Assembly (NCBI GenBank): GCA_963792445.1
Contig: CAWBWO010000009.1
Coordinates: 62,001 to 126,000 of the forward strand
Source: Rummeliibacillus sp963792445
GTDB taxonomy: Bacteria; Bacillota; Bacilli; Bacillales_A; Planococcaceae
Reading direction: 5' to 3'
Length of the DNA: 64,000 nucleotides
Shown here piece by piece: positions 36,166-46,301 of the stretch (position 1 is the stretch's first letter; each line of letters starts with the position of its first letter). Under the pieces are notes generated by a model. That model had not been told where the DNA came from and searched no databases. It saw nothing but the letters and a program-made list of their open reading frames with translations. The translations under genes were made by a program, and so were the position numbers.

Positions 36166-36570
36166 ATGAAAAGACTAGGTGAATTACAAAAAGGTGAAGC
36201 ACTTGAAGAGATTACGCTTACCCCAGTTTCTCGAATTGATTTGATTAAGTATGCTGGAGCATCAGGTGATTTCAATCCGATTCATACAATCGATGAAGAA
36301 GCGACGAAAGCTGGTTTACCAGGTATTATTGCACATGGCATGTGGACGATGGGAAATTTAGCAAAGCTCTTTACACCGCATTATGAAGAAGGATTCCTAC
36401 AAAACTATCAAATTCGATTTTCTGGCATGGTTTTTTTAAATGACATTCTAACATTACAAGCAATGGTTAATGAGATCACTGAAGAGCATATTATTTTTGA
36501 TGTCAAAGCTGTGAATCAGCATGAAAAAACTGTGATAAAAGGAACAGCTCAATTTTCTAAATTTAATTAG
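36166..36570 (+). CDS. MaoC-family (R)-specific enoyl-CoA hydratase, catalytic subunit
   Basis: Hot-dog hydratase of 134 residues. The hydratase 2 motif is complete, KYAGASGDFNPIHTIDE, with Asp35 and His40, followed by GLPGIIAHGMWTMGNLAKL. It adds water to a 2-enoyl-CoA to form the (R)-3-hydroxy product and pairs with the preceding subunit. The two SDRs in the locus would then oxidise the alcohol. Confidence 0.88.
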   Translation: MKRLGELQKGEALEEITLTPVSRIDLIKYAGASGDFNPIHTIDEEATKAGLPGIIAHGMWTMGNLAKLFTPHYEEGFLQNYQIRFSGMVFLNDILTLQAMVNEITEEHIIFDVKAVNQHEKTVIKGTAQFSKFN

Positions 36571-36590
36571 CATAATTGGAGGTAGATTTC

Positions 36591-37796
36591 TTGTTCGAGA
36601 TTTCAGCAAGGTCAAAAGCTTATCAGGAAAAGTTATTAGCGTTTATGGATGAGTATATTTATCCAAACGAAAAAACATATCAAGAACAGTTGAATGAACA
36701 TGCCAATCGATTTGAGAGCATTCCACCAATTATGGAAGAACTAAAACAAAAAGCAAAAGAACAAGGGCTATGGAACTTATTTTTACCTGATAGTGAATAC
36801 GGCGTCGGCTTAACAAACTTAGAATATGCGCCATTATGCGAAATAATGGGACGTTCAAGCATTGGACCAGAAGTATTCAATTGTGCAGCACCGGACACAG
36901 GTAATATGGAGGTTCTTGTACGCTATGGTACGGAAGAACAAAAAAAGCATTGGCTGCAGCCACTACTAGATGGAGAAATTCGTTCATGCTTTGCCATGAC
37001 TGAGCCAGATGTTGGATCATCAGATGCGACAAATATAAAAGCAAGTATTGTCCGTGATGGAGATGCATACATCATTAACGGAACAAAATGGTGGTCATCA
37101 GGTGCAGGTGACCCTCGCTGCAAAATTGCCATAGTGATGGGCAAAAATGATCCAAATGCACCAAAACATAAACAACAATCAATGATTCTAGTTCCACTTG
37201 ATACGCCAGGAATTACAATTAAACGAACTCTTCCTGTTTTCGGATATGACGATGCACCTCATGGCCATGCAGAAATAGAGTTCAACAATGTAAGAGTACC
37301 TGCATCCAATATGCTTTTAGGAGAAGGTAGAGGATTTGAGATTGCACAAGGAAGATTGGGTCCAGGGAGAATTCATCATTGTATGAGATCAATTGGTGCC
37401 GCAGAAAGAGCATTAGAAGTATTGTGTAAGCGCATTCAAGAAAGAATCACTTTTGGAAAAAAACTAGCTGAGCAAGGTGTCGTACAAGAATGGATAGCTA
37501 ATTCTCGTATGGAGATTGAGCAAGCTAGACTCCTTACATTAAATGCAGCATATAAGATGGACACAGTTGGAAATAAAGAAGCTAAAAATGAAATCGCCAT
37601 GATAAAAGTTGTGGCACCAAATATGGCCCTAAAAGTAATTGATAGAGCGATACAGGCTTTAGGAGCTGCTGGAGTCAGTGATGATTATCCGCTTGCTGCA
37701 AGTTTTGCCAAAATCCGCACATTAAGAATTGCTGATGGTCCTGATGAAGTGCATAGAAGAGCAATTGCTTGGCAAGAGTTGAAAAAATATCGTTGA
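36591..37796 (+). CDS. Acyl-CoA dehydrogenase, ACAD10/11-like
   Basis: 401 residues. The sequence pattern is that of the ACAD10/ACAD11-type dehydrogenases: SCFAMTEPDVGSSDATNIKA, GTKWWSSGAGDPRCKIAIVMGK, GPGRIHHCMRSIGAAERALE, ITFGKKLAEQGVVQEWIANS and LRIADGPDEVHRRAIA. These enzymes process 4-phospho-acyl-CoA made by a linked APH kinase, and such a kinase gene lies at 40245. TTG 36591 has GGAGGT at 36578-36583. The longer in-frame start would overlap that site. FAD-bound and cytosolic. Confidence 0.88.
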   Translation: MFEISARSKAYQEKLLAFMDEYIYPNEKTYQEQLNEHANRFESIPPIMEELKQKAKEQGLWNLFLPDSEYGVGLTNLEYAPLCEIMGRSSIGPEVFNCAAPDTGNMEVLVRYGTEEQKKHWLQPLLDGEIRSCFAMTEPDVGSSDATNIKASIVRDGDAYIINGTKWWSSGAGDPRCKIAIVMGKNDPNAPKHKQQSMILVPLDTPGITIKRTLPVFGYDDAPHGHAEIEFNNVRVPASNMLLGEGRGFEIAQGRLGPGRIHHCMRSIGAAERALEVLCKRIQERITFGKKLAEQGVVQEWIANSRMEIEQARLLTLNAAYKMDTVGNKEAKNEIAMIKVVAPNMALKVIDRAIQALGAAGVSDDYPLAASFAKIRTLRIADGPDEVHRRAIAWQELKKYR

Positions 37797-37814
37797 GAAA
37801 GAAGTTGATCGTGT

Positions 37815-38587
37815 ATGAACGTAAAAGAATTATTTGATCTTAACGGAAGAACGGCGATTGTCACTGGTGGAGGTAGAGGCCTAGGAGAACAAATCGCAGA
37901 AGGGTTAGCTGAAGCTGGTGCCAATGTTGTGGTTTGTTCTAGAAAAGAAGAAAACTGCAAAGAAGTAAGCGAAAAATTAAACGAAAAAGGGATTCAATCC
38001 ATTGCATTAAAATGTGATATCACAAATCCAAGTGATATTGAAAATGTAGTAGATCAAACGCTTCAGAAATTTGGAAGAATTGATATTCTCGTAAACAATA
38101 GTGGTGCATCTTGGGGAGCCCCTGTAGATGAAATGCCGTTAGAAGCTTTTCAGAAAGTATTAAATGTAAATGTTGTAGGTACTTTCTTGATGTCACAGGC
38201 AGTTGGCAAGATAATGGCAAAACAACAATACGGCAAGATTATTAATATTGCTTCAGTAGCTGGGTTAAAAGGTTCTGACCCAAGTTTCATGGATGCCATC
38301 GGTTATAACACAAGTAAGGGTGGCGTGTTGTCATTTACAAAAGATTTAGCTGTGAAATGGGGTTCGCGCGGTATTTATGTAAATGCAATTGCGCCAGGAT
38401 TTTTCCCTACAAAAATGTCCCAGGTTTTAATTGAACGTGGGGCGATCAATTACGGAATAGATCACCACTCCGTAAATTTGGTACAGAAAATGATATGAAA
38501 GGCGTTGCGGTCTTTCTTGCTTCTGCCGCTTCAGATTTTATCACAGGGGAAACAATTGTAGTTGATGGTGGTTCAATAGCAAAATAA
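37815..38587 (+). pseudogene. SDR oxidoreductase, one frameshift near the C-terminus
   Basis: Short-chain dehydrogenase of about 257 residues with TGGGRGLGEQIAEGLAEAG, NNSGASWGAP, NIASVAGLKGSDP and the YNTSKGG active-site helix. The frame breaks at about 38465-38480, and the last 35 residues (NDMKGVAVFLASAASDFITG, VDGGSIAK) lie in another frame ending at 38587. Its closest relative in the window is the SDR at 48964, which shares the opening ELFDLNG and most motifs, so the two arose by duplication. Confidence 0.85.
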
Positions 38588-38615
38588 TTTAATAAGAATT
38601 TAAAGGGGGCTAATC

Positions 38616-39786
38616 ATGAATAGGGATGCTGTGATTGTATCAGCTGTACGTATGCGATTGCTAGACAGGGAGGCGCATTAGCGTCTGTCCCTGCACATAT
38701 TTTCGGTGCTGAAGTGATGAAGGAAGCCATAAAACGTGCAAATATCGAACCGGAACAAATAGATGATGTGATTTTGGGAAATGTATTAGGTGGTGGTGGA
38801 AATATTGCTAGATTAACAGCTTTACAGACTGGGTTATCTTTAACTATTCCTGGGCTTACAGTAGATCGCCAATGTGGTTCTGGGATAAACGCTATAGCGC
38901 TTGCCGCACAATCGATACAAGCAGGAGCTGGAGATATTTATGTAGCAGGTGGAATTGAAAGTATGAGTCGTGCACCTTATTTAATCGATCGAGCAGAAAA
39001 GCCATTTAGTCCAAATCTACCAACGTTTAGAAAATCACAGCTTTCACCATTAGAAATAGGTAATCCTCCTATGGGGATAACGGCAGAAAATCTAGCAAGA
39101 ATGTATGAGATTTCTAGAGAAGAGCAAGATTGGTTTGCGCTCGTAGTCAACAGAAAATGGCAAGAGCCATAAGTGAAGGTCGATTCGATGAACAAATCGT
39201 ACCAATTGAAGTGCAAGTAAGAAAAGGTAATCCGATTATTTTTAACCAAGATGAGCATCCCCGTCCGCAAACGACATTAGAAGGCTTATCAAAATTACCA
39301 CCAGCATTTTTAGAAAATGGAACTGTTACTGCAGGTAGTAGTTCGGGTTTAAACGATGCTGCATCGGCACTTGTTATTATGGCGAGAGAAAAAGCTGAAG
39401 AATTAGGATTAAAACCACTTGCTACGATTCGTGAAACTGCTGTTTCAGGTGTTGATCCGAATATTATGGGGATAGGCCCGGTACCAGCAACGAAAAAAGT
39501 GTTGGCTAAATCAGGGCTTCATTTAGACCAAATGGATATCATTGAATTAAATGAAGCTTTTGCTGCGCAAGTAATTGCTTGTCAAAGAGAATTAAATATG
39601 AATCTTGATACATTAAATGTCAATGGAGGAGCTATTGCACATGGACATCCATTAGGTGCAACTGGTGCAATATTAATCACAAAAGCAGCCTATGAACTTA
39701 AGCGTTTAGGTGGTAAGTATGCACTCATTACTGCATGTATAGGTGGGGGTCAAGGGATTGCTACGATCATCGAAAGAGAAGGATAA
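38616..39786 (+). pseudogene. Acetyl-CoA acyltransferase (thiolase), frameshifted
   Basis: Degradative thiolase of about 390 residues. The nucleophilic Cys is in VDRQCGSGINAIALAAQ, the His in NVNGGAIAHGHPLGATGA and the second Cys in LITACIGGGQG. Breaks lie at about 38655 (just after VIVSAVR) and 39145. It cleaves a 3-oxoacyl-CoA, completing a beta-oxidation round after the dehydrogenase, hydratase and SDR steps upstream. AAGGGGG precedes ATG 38616. Confidence 0.87.
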
Positions 39787-39817
39787 TACAATTCAAATGC
39801 TAGAAGGAGGGAGAAAC

Positions 39818-40221
39818 GTGTCAACTACTCCCCATGAAATCGAAGTATATGTAAGATTTTGCGAAACAGATGCAATAGGACATGTGAACAATACAAGCTA
39901 CTTTCTATACTTTGAAGAAGCGCGCACAAAGTTTTTTTCAATACTACATCCCGAAAGAAAACGTTCATTAGGTTTTATATTAGCGTCTATTAAATGATAA
40001 TCAACCAAGCATATGCAGAACAAATTTTGAAAGTATATACTTACGTTACAAAAATTGGCAATAAAAGTTTTACAATGGGACAAATCATAAAATCAGAAGC
40101 AGATGGCAAGATTATTGCACAGGCAATCGTCACAACGGTTTGCTTTAATCATAAAGAACAAAAGTCGATCACAATCCCAGAAGTTTTGAGACAAAATTTA
40201 CAACAGAAATTATTAGTTTAA
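39818..40221 (+). pseudogene. Acyl-CoA thioesterase, 4HBT family, frameshifted
   Basis: Hot-dog thioesterase of about 135 residues: VRFCETDAIGHVNNTSYFLYFEEAR is the FadM/YbgC-type catalytic segment with its Asp. The frame breaks near 39995. The second half continues YAEQILKVYTYVTKIGNKSFTM. GTG 39818 follows AAGGAGG. It could release product acids or free CoA when the pathway stalls. Confidence 0.82.
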
Positions 40222-40244
40222 TAAATTTCAAAAGGCGTGATTAT

Positions 40245-41308
40245 ATGGATTCTGAAACAATTCCTATTCGAAAAAGGTGAGGAATTGGATTGTCATAAGC
40301 TTGAAACCTACTTGAAAGAGCAAATTCCAAATCTACCGTGTGCCGAATTAGAAATCAGACAATTCGGCGCAGGAAAATCCAATTTAACATATGAAATTAA
40401 AATTTGGAAGCTGGGAAGCCGTTTTAAGACGCCCGCCATTAGGAGTCCTTGCACCAAAAGCTCATGATATGAAAAGAGAATATACGATATTAAATGAACT
40501 TCATACTCATTTCAATAAAGCGCCAGAACCATATCTTTTAGCAGAAGAGAATATACTTGGAAGTCCTTTCTTCATCATGGAAAGAAAACAAGGCATCGTA
40601 CTAGATACAAAATTTCCTGAATCGATTCAAATAACTAAAAGCCTATGTCGACAAATCTCTGAAAAAATGGTCGATACTTTAGTAGACTTACACTACATTG
40701 ACTATCAAAAAACTAAGTTAAAAGAGATGACAAAGCCAGATGGTTTTATGGAGCGGCAAGTTCATAGTTGGATCAAACGGTTTGAAAAGGTTCAAACAGA
40801 GAATATCAAAGGATTGGATCAACTAAAGTCGTGGATGATCACTCATATTCCTAAATCGCCAAATCCAACAGTCATTCACTATGACTTCAAATTAAATAAT
40901 TCAATGTTTAATCATGACTTTAGTGAAATTGTAGGGATATTTGATTGGGAAATGACAACAGTAGGTGATCCACTCATAGATTTAGGCGTAGCAATGAGTT
41001 ATTGGATTCAAGAAGACGATTCAGAGCTGCTAAAAAGAGAAATGGATGTAGGAAAATCAATTACTTCCTATCCAGGCTTTATGACAAGACAAGAATTTAT
41101 CGAATCTTATGCAAGAAAGAGCGGTCGAGATGTATCGAATATGCACTTTTATTTAACCTTTGCTTATTTTAAATTAGCAGTGATTTGCCAACAAATCTAC
41201 TATCGCTATTATTTAGGTCAAACGGTAGATCAACGTTTTGCCAAGTTAAACGAATATGTTCGAAATTTAATCTTTTACGCTAATGAAACATCCATTAAGA
41301 GAAATTGA
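40245..41308 (+). pseudogene. APH-type phosphotransferase (ACAD10/LvaA-like kinase), frameshifted
   Basis: Aminoglycoside-phosphotransferase-fold kinase of about 350 residues. Kinase elements: LEIRQFGAGKSNLTYEI (nucleotide loop), the Brenner motif TVIHYDFKLNNSMF (catalytic Asp, then Asn) and the metal site VGIFDWEMTTVGDPLIDLG. Breaks near 40274 (AAAAA one A too long) and 40405. In ACAD10/11 and in the levulinate kinase LvaA this fold phosphorylates 4-hydroxyacyl-CoA. The ACAD10/11-like dehydrogenase gene sits 2.4 kb upstream in the same locus, so this role is likely. Not an antibiotic resistance gene. Confidence 0.82.
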
Positions 41309-41330
41309 GCGGTGTAAATGAGGTGATCAA

Positions 41331-42063
41331 TTGAAAAAAGTGCATGTGATATTGAAAAAAGAAGAACTCGATGAAGAAAAACTGACAAACAATAAAATTG
41401 CTGTTGTATTCGATATATTACTTGCTACTTCTACGATTACGACTTTCTTAAAAAATGGCGCCAAGGAAGTAATTCCAGTTCTCAATGAAGAAGAGGCCAT
41501 ACAAGTAGCAAGAAACAAAGAAACAGGAAGTTATTTAATGGTAGGAGAATATCTTGGGAAAACAATTGAAGGTATGCTCCCACCACACCCTAATACGTTA
41601 ATAAATTCTGTAAAAGATAAATCCATTATCTTATCTACAACCAATGGGACTGTTGCGATTCGTAAAGCAATTGAAGCGAAAAAAGTATATATTGCGTGCC
41701 TTTTAAATGCAAAAGCTGTAGCCCAACAAATCAAACAACCATGATGAAGACGAAACCATTATTTTAGTTTGTTCAGGATCCTCTGGTGCATTTAATATAG
41801 AAGATTTCTTTGGTGCAGGATACTTTATCGACACATTGTTAAATCATGCAGAAAAAGAATTTGAATTCACTGATGCAGCATTTGCAGCGCATCAATTTTA
41901 TAAAGGGCAAGCTCAAAATGGAAGTGAAATATTACGTTCCTCAAGAGTAGGAAAGAAATTAGTACGAAAAAACTTAAGTGATGAAATCGATTTTATCTTA
42001 CAGTACGATCTGTATGATGTTGTTCCTTACGTCAAAAACAAACAAGCCGTTGTATTAGATTAG
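41331..42063 (+). pseudogene. 2-phosphosulfolactate phosphatase-like protein (ComB family), frameshifted
   Basis: About 240 residues. IAVVFDILLATSTITTFLKNGAKEVIPV, LSTTNGTVAIRKAIEAKKVYIA, LVCSGSSGAFNIEDFFGAGYFID and the terminal YVKNKQAVVLD region match ComB, a Mg2+-dependent acid phosphatase. The break lies at about 41735. TTG 41331 follows GAGGTGA. Known ComB proteins work in coenzyme M or spore sulfolactate synthesis. Here the gene lies within an acyl-CoA catabolic locus beside a kinase, so another phosphorylated substrate is possible. Confidence 0.8.
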
Positions 42064-42083
42064 AAAACGATAGGAGAGAAAAA

Positions 42084-42874
42084 ATGTCAATCACAAAGAC
42101 GGATGATCTATTAGTAAATAAGGATAATGGTGTTTTATATTTAACGTTAAATCGCCCTAATCGTTTAAATGCATTTAGTCCTGACATGATTGCTACATTA
42201 AAAGAATCCATCCAAGTAGCGAAAACGGACAAATCTATTAAAGTTGTCGTCATTTCCGGGGTATGGCAGAGCCTTCAGTGCAGGCGGCGATGTTAAAAAT
42301 ATGGGACAAAAGAACACCACTTGGGACATATGAACATATTGGAAGACTAAATGAATTAGTTCTAGCAATGCAAAACTTAGAAAAACCTATCATTGCTGCG
42401 GTTCATGGATATGCTGCGGGTGCCGGTTTTAATCTTGCCCTAGCAAGCGACATAATACTAGCTACAGAAGATAGCCAGTTCATATTAAGTTTTTCAAAAG
42501 TTGGCTTAATTTCAGATGGCGGTGGGCTATCGTTTTTACCTCGATTAATCGGGCCATATCTTGCGAAGGAACTATTCTTCAATGCAGAGCCCATCACAGT
42601 TGAAAAGGCAAAATCACTTGGTATTGTCAATCAAGTATATTCGATTAATGAATTTAAAGATAAAGTACAGGAATTTGCGTCCAAACTGGCAAATGGTCCA
42701 AATGTTTTTTATGGATTTATCAAAAAAATTGTGAACTTATCATTAACATCTACTTTAGAAGAAATTCTCGATCAAGAAAGAATCACACAAGCAACTATGA
42801 TTGGTACAGAAGATCACAAAGAGGGCGTACAAGCATTCAAAGAAAAACGAGTTCCTCAATTTAAAGGTAAATAG
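42084..42874 (+). pseudogene. Enoyl-CoA hydratase/isomerase, frameshifted
   Basis: Crotonase-fold protein of about 262 residues: GVLYLTLNRPNRLNAFSPDM, then across the break GRAFSAGGDVKNMGQ (oxyanion-hole segment), KPIIAAVHGYAAGAGFNLALASDI and ISDGGGLSFLPRLIG. The SDGGG segment replaces the usual catalytic Glu pair of hydratases, so isomerase or another reaction is possible. Breaks near 42259 and 42320. AGGAGAG precedes the ATG. Confidence 0.85.
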
Positions 42875-42925
42875 TATTTAGTTCGATTTGTATAATCGAA
42901 ACTGCGGTAACAGAGGGGGGACAAA

Positions 42926-43792
42926 ATGGAAATATTTATACAACAATTGATGAATGGTTTAACAATTGGTAGTGTGTATTGTCTTGTTGCACTAGGATTA
43001 ACCCTAATTTATGGTATATTGCATATTCCTAACTTTGCACACGGTGCATTATATATGATTGGTGCTTATGTAACATTAACAGTTATGACTAAACTGGGTG
43101 TTCATTACATCATCGCCATTGTTATTTCAATGTTGGTCGTTGGCTTCATAAGTCTCTTAATGGAAAGGTTTGTTTTTCATCCATTAAGAGGAACGATTTC
43201 TATTAATAATATGGTGGCATCAATAGGTATTCTATTATTTCTTGAGTCATTTTCTCAGTTGGTATGGGGAGCTGACTTCCTTCAAATGTCGACACCATTC
43301 TCTCAAATTATAGATGTATTTGGTGTTACGTTAACTATGCAAAGAATCATTATTATTGTAGCTGCTATTGCCATCATGGGACTGTTATATCTCTTCCTAA
43401 ATAAGTCGTTTGTCGGAAGAACAATTATTGCCATGTCTCAGAATCGTGAAGGTGCATTTCTAGTAGGAATCAATTCGAATAAGGTAGCGATGTTAACATT
43501 CTTTATAGCAGGTGCTTTAGCTGCAGTTGCTGCATCTTTAACTTCTCCATTAAATTTAGTCTTCCCTGGTATGGGACATTTAGTGATTCTAAAAGCTTTT
43601 GTCATCATTATTATAGGCGGAATGGGGAGTATTCCAGGGGCTATTATTGGTGGTTATATTCTTGGATTAAGTGAAAGTTTCGGTGCCACTTATATTGCCA
43701 GTGATTATAAGGATATTATCGCATTTGTTTTGCTCATCATCATCTTGTCCTTTAAACCGAATGGAATATTTTCAAGGGGGGGAGCTGAATGA
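42926..43792 (+). CDS. Branched-chain-type ABC permease (LivH-like)
   Basis: Inner-membrane subunit of a HAAT-family importer, 288 residues, eight predicted helices. Typical are NGLTIGSVYCLVALGLTLIYGILHIPNFAHGALYM, AMSQNREGAFLVGI and the EAA-like loop region IIIGGMGSIPGAIIGGYILG. GAGGGGGG precedes the ATG. First of five transporter genes. The cargo is probably the acid degraded by the surrounding enzymes, not leucine. Confidence 0.92.
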   Translation: MEIFIQQLMNGLTIGSVYCLVALGLTLIYGILHIPNFAHGALYMIGAYVTLTVMTKLGVHYIIAIVISMLVVGFISLLMERFVFHPLRGTISINNMVASIGILLFLESFSQLVWGADFLQMSTPFSQIIDVFGVTLTMQRIIIIVAAIAIMGLLYLFLNKSFVGRTIIAMSQNREGAFLVGINSNKVAMLTFFIAGALAAVAASLTSPLNLVFPGMGHLVILKAFVIIIIGGMGSIPGAIIGGYILGLSESFGATYIASDYKDIIAFVLLIIILSFKPNGIFSRGGAE

Positions 43793-44773
43793 CGTTAGTA
43801 TCCAGCAAAAAAATATATCATCCTTGTTTTAATAGCACTTGCTATTCTATTTCCTTTAATAACACAGAATAATTATCATATCTATGTTACAACATTAGCA
43901 TTTATTTGGATGATCGCTGTTTATGGTTTAAATATACTGGCAGGGTATACTGGATATTTATCACTTGCCCAAGCTGGATTTTTTGCTATCGGTGCATATT
44001 CAATGGGTTTACTTTCTGTAAAAACAGGAATTGGCTTTTGGCCTTCTTTCATTCTAGCTCCAATCATCACAACATTTTTAGGGTTCATCGTAGGTCTAGT
44101 AGCTCTGAGGACTAAGGAACACTTTTTTGCAATTTATACATTGTGTATCGGATATGTAATCTATTTGGTGATTGATAAATGGGATACATTAACTGGTGGA
44201 CCTAGAGGACTTATGGGAATAAGTGCACCAGGAAATATTGGACCACTAACATTCACAACGCCAATTTCACAATACTATTTCGTATTATTCTTTTTATTGC
44301 TAACGATTTTAATCGTTTATCGTATTGTTCATTCATTAACAGGAAGATCGTTTAAAGCTGTTAAAACGAGTGAAAATTTAGCACAAGCTATCGGTATTTC
44401 AACAGTTAAAACAAAATTAATGTCATTTGTCTTAGCAACCTTTTTTGCAGGGCTATCTGGCGGATTATATGCATGCTTTTTAAGATTCATAATACCACAA
44501 ATAAGTTCTACCACTATCATGTTCGATTTATTAACGTTTCTTATTGTAGGTGGAATTGGCACTTTATCAGGTCCAATTATTGGTACATTGCTCATTGTTT
44601 ATGTAACCCAAAGCCTTCAATTTCTTCAAGAGTACAGAATGTTACTTTTCGGCCCAATTCTAACACTTATCATTATTTTCTCACCAAAAGGAATTGTCGG
44701 ATTATTTAGCACTATGATTGCTTCTAGAAGAGAGAAAAGAATAAGGATTGCAGAAAGCAAAAAAGTAACTTAG
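43789..44773 (+). pseudogene. Branched-chain-type ABC permease (LivM-like), frameshifted at N-terminus
   Basis: Second membrane subunit, about 325 residues. ATG 43789 overlaps the LivH stop. The frame breaks at about 43810, after which KKYIILVLIALAILFPLITQ continues into GLNILAGYTGYLSLAQAGFFAIGAYS, TGRSFKAVKTSENLAQAIGI and GGIGTLSGPIIGTLLIV, all LivM signatures. The break lies at a run of seven As (AAAAAAA at 43807), so an error is likely. Confidence 0.87.
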
Positions 44774-44783
44774 GGGTGATGTG

Positions 44784-45500
44784 ATGTTTTTAGAAACAAA
44801 AAACTTATCGAAAAGATTCGGAGGTTTAGCTGCTGTTAATAATGTTGATTTTTCTATAGAACAAGGCAAAATTAATGCAATTATCGGTCCAAATGGTGCA
44901 GGTAAATCTACTTTCTTTAATTTATTAAGCGGTTTTCATACGCCAACAACCGGCGAAATTGTATATAAAGAAATGGATATTACAAAACTTCCTTCACACA
45001 AAATTGCTGAAATGGGGATTGCCCGAACGTTTCAAACAACTAATTTATTTGAAGAATCTACTGTTTTCGATAATATTATTGTCGGTCATCGCCTTCTAAA
45101 GACAATCATCCTGTATTGGGATGTGATTTTTAGAACAAAACGATTAAAACGAGAAGAAGAACAATGCAAAGAAAAAGCCTTGGAAGTTTTAAATATGGTA
45201 GGTTTAGCTCACTCAGCTGATAGGATTGTTGCGAATATTTCCCAAGAGGAAAAAAAGCGAGTTGCATTTGCTCTTGCTTTATCAACTGATCCTGAGCTTG
45301 TTTTTTTAGACGAACCAACTGCAGGGGTAAATCCTGATGAGACAGATGATTTGGCCGAAATTATTAAGAAAATGGCTGATAAAGGAATAACAGTATGCCT
45401 GATTGAGCACAAAATAAAAATGATTATGGATTTAGCAGATAAAATTATGGTTCTGAACGATGGGGAGAAGATTGGACCAGAAGGGACACCAGGAAGATAA
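44784..45500 (+). CDS. Branched-chain-type ABC ATPase (LivG-like)
   Basis: ATP-binding subunit of about 238 residues. Walker A GPNGAGKST (about 36-44), Q-loop RTFQTTNLF, Walker B LVFLDEPTAGVNP and H-loop IEHKIKMIM. The ABC signature reads ISQEEKKRVA instead of the common LSxGQQ form, as in some Bacillota LivG proteins. The C-terminus stops early after GPEGTP, and the next frame would supply the usual tail, so a last-minute frameshift is possible. ATG 44784 follows GGGGTGAT. Confidence 0.9.
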   Translation: MFLETKNLSKRFGGLAAVNNVDFSIEQGKINAIIGPNGAGKSTFFNLLSGFHTPTTGEIVYKEMDITKLPSHKIAEMGIARTFQTTNLFEESTVFDNIIVGHRLLKTIILYWDVIFRTKRLKREEEQCKEKALEVLNMVGLAHSADRIVANISQEEKKRVAFALALSTDPELVFLDEPTAGVNPDETDDLAEIIKKMADKGITVCLIEHKIKMIMDLADKIMVLNDGEKIGPEGTPGR

Positions 45501-45555
45501 TTATTAAAAATGTAGCAGTGTGGTGAAATTAAAATATATCTCGGGGGGAATGCCA

Positions 45556-46266
45556 GTGCTTAAGTTAACAAACGTGACGACTAAATATGGACATTTTTCC
45601 GCAATTCAAAAATTTGAAGATTCAAATAGAAAAAAGGTCAATTAGTCGTTTTACTCGGTGCAAATGGAGCAGGAAAAAGTACAACATTTCGAACAATAAG
45701 CGGTCTTAGTAAGCCAGCTGAAGGTGAAATACTTCTTGAGGGGGATATTATCAGTGGAAAATCCCCAGATAAAATTGTTCAAGCAGGTATTATTCAATGT
45801 GCAGAAGATCGAAAATTATTTTCACAAATGTCTGTCTATGAAAATTTGCTAATGGGCGCATATGTTCATAGAAAAAATAAAAATGTGATTAAGAAAACAT
45901 TAAACAATGTGTATGAACTATTTCCAATATTAGAAGAGAAAAAAGAATGATGCAGCTGGATCGTTAAGTGGCGGACAACAGCAAATGGTAGCCATTGGTC
46001 GAGCGTTAATGGCTAAACCTAAAATCATGCTGTTAGACGAGCCTTCTATTGGATTGGCTCCATTAATTGTAGAACAGATGTTTAAAAGTATTCAACAGAT
46101 TCATAAAGAAGGAACAACAATTTTATTGGCTGAGCAAAATGCAAATGCGGCATTAAGTATTGCTGATAAGGGATACGTGTTTGAAAATGGAAAAATTGTT
46201 GTTGAAGGAACTTCGGAAGAATTATTTAAAAACGAAGAAGTTCGAAAAGCCTATATTGGTGCTTAA
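45556..46266 (+). pseudogene. Branched-chain-type ABC ATPase (LivF-like), frameshifted
   Basis: Second ATPase, about 235 residues. LKLTNVTTKYGHFSAIQ leads into Walker A LGANGAGKSTTFRTISG, QCAEDRKLFSQMSVYENLLMG, the signature AAGSLSGGQQQMVAIGRAL and Walker B IMLLDEPSIGLAP. Breaks near 45615, 45640 (A run) and 45945. GTG 45556 has GGGGGG seven bases upstream. Pairs with LivG. Confidence 0.88.
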
Positions 46267-46301
46267 AGTAAGACTTTATAAAAAACTAGAGGAGGTATTG
46301 A

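Noticed and set aside
40245..41308. Aminoglycoside resistance kinase
   Set aside because: The fold is APH, but the context and sequence style are of the ACAD10/LvaA acyl-CoA kinases, not of resistance enzymes.
45130..45412. Minus-strand frames inside the LivG gene
   Set aside because: Antisense shadows of a well-conserved ABC ATPase.
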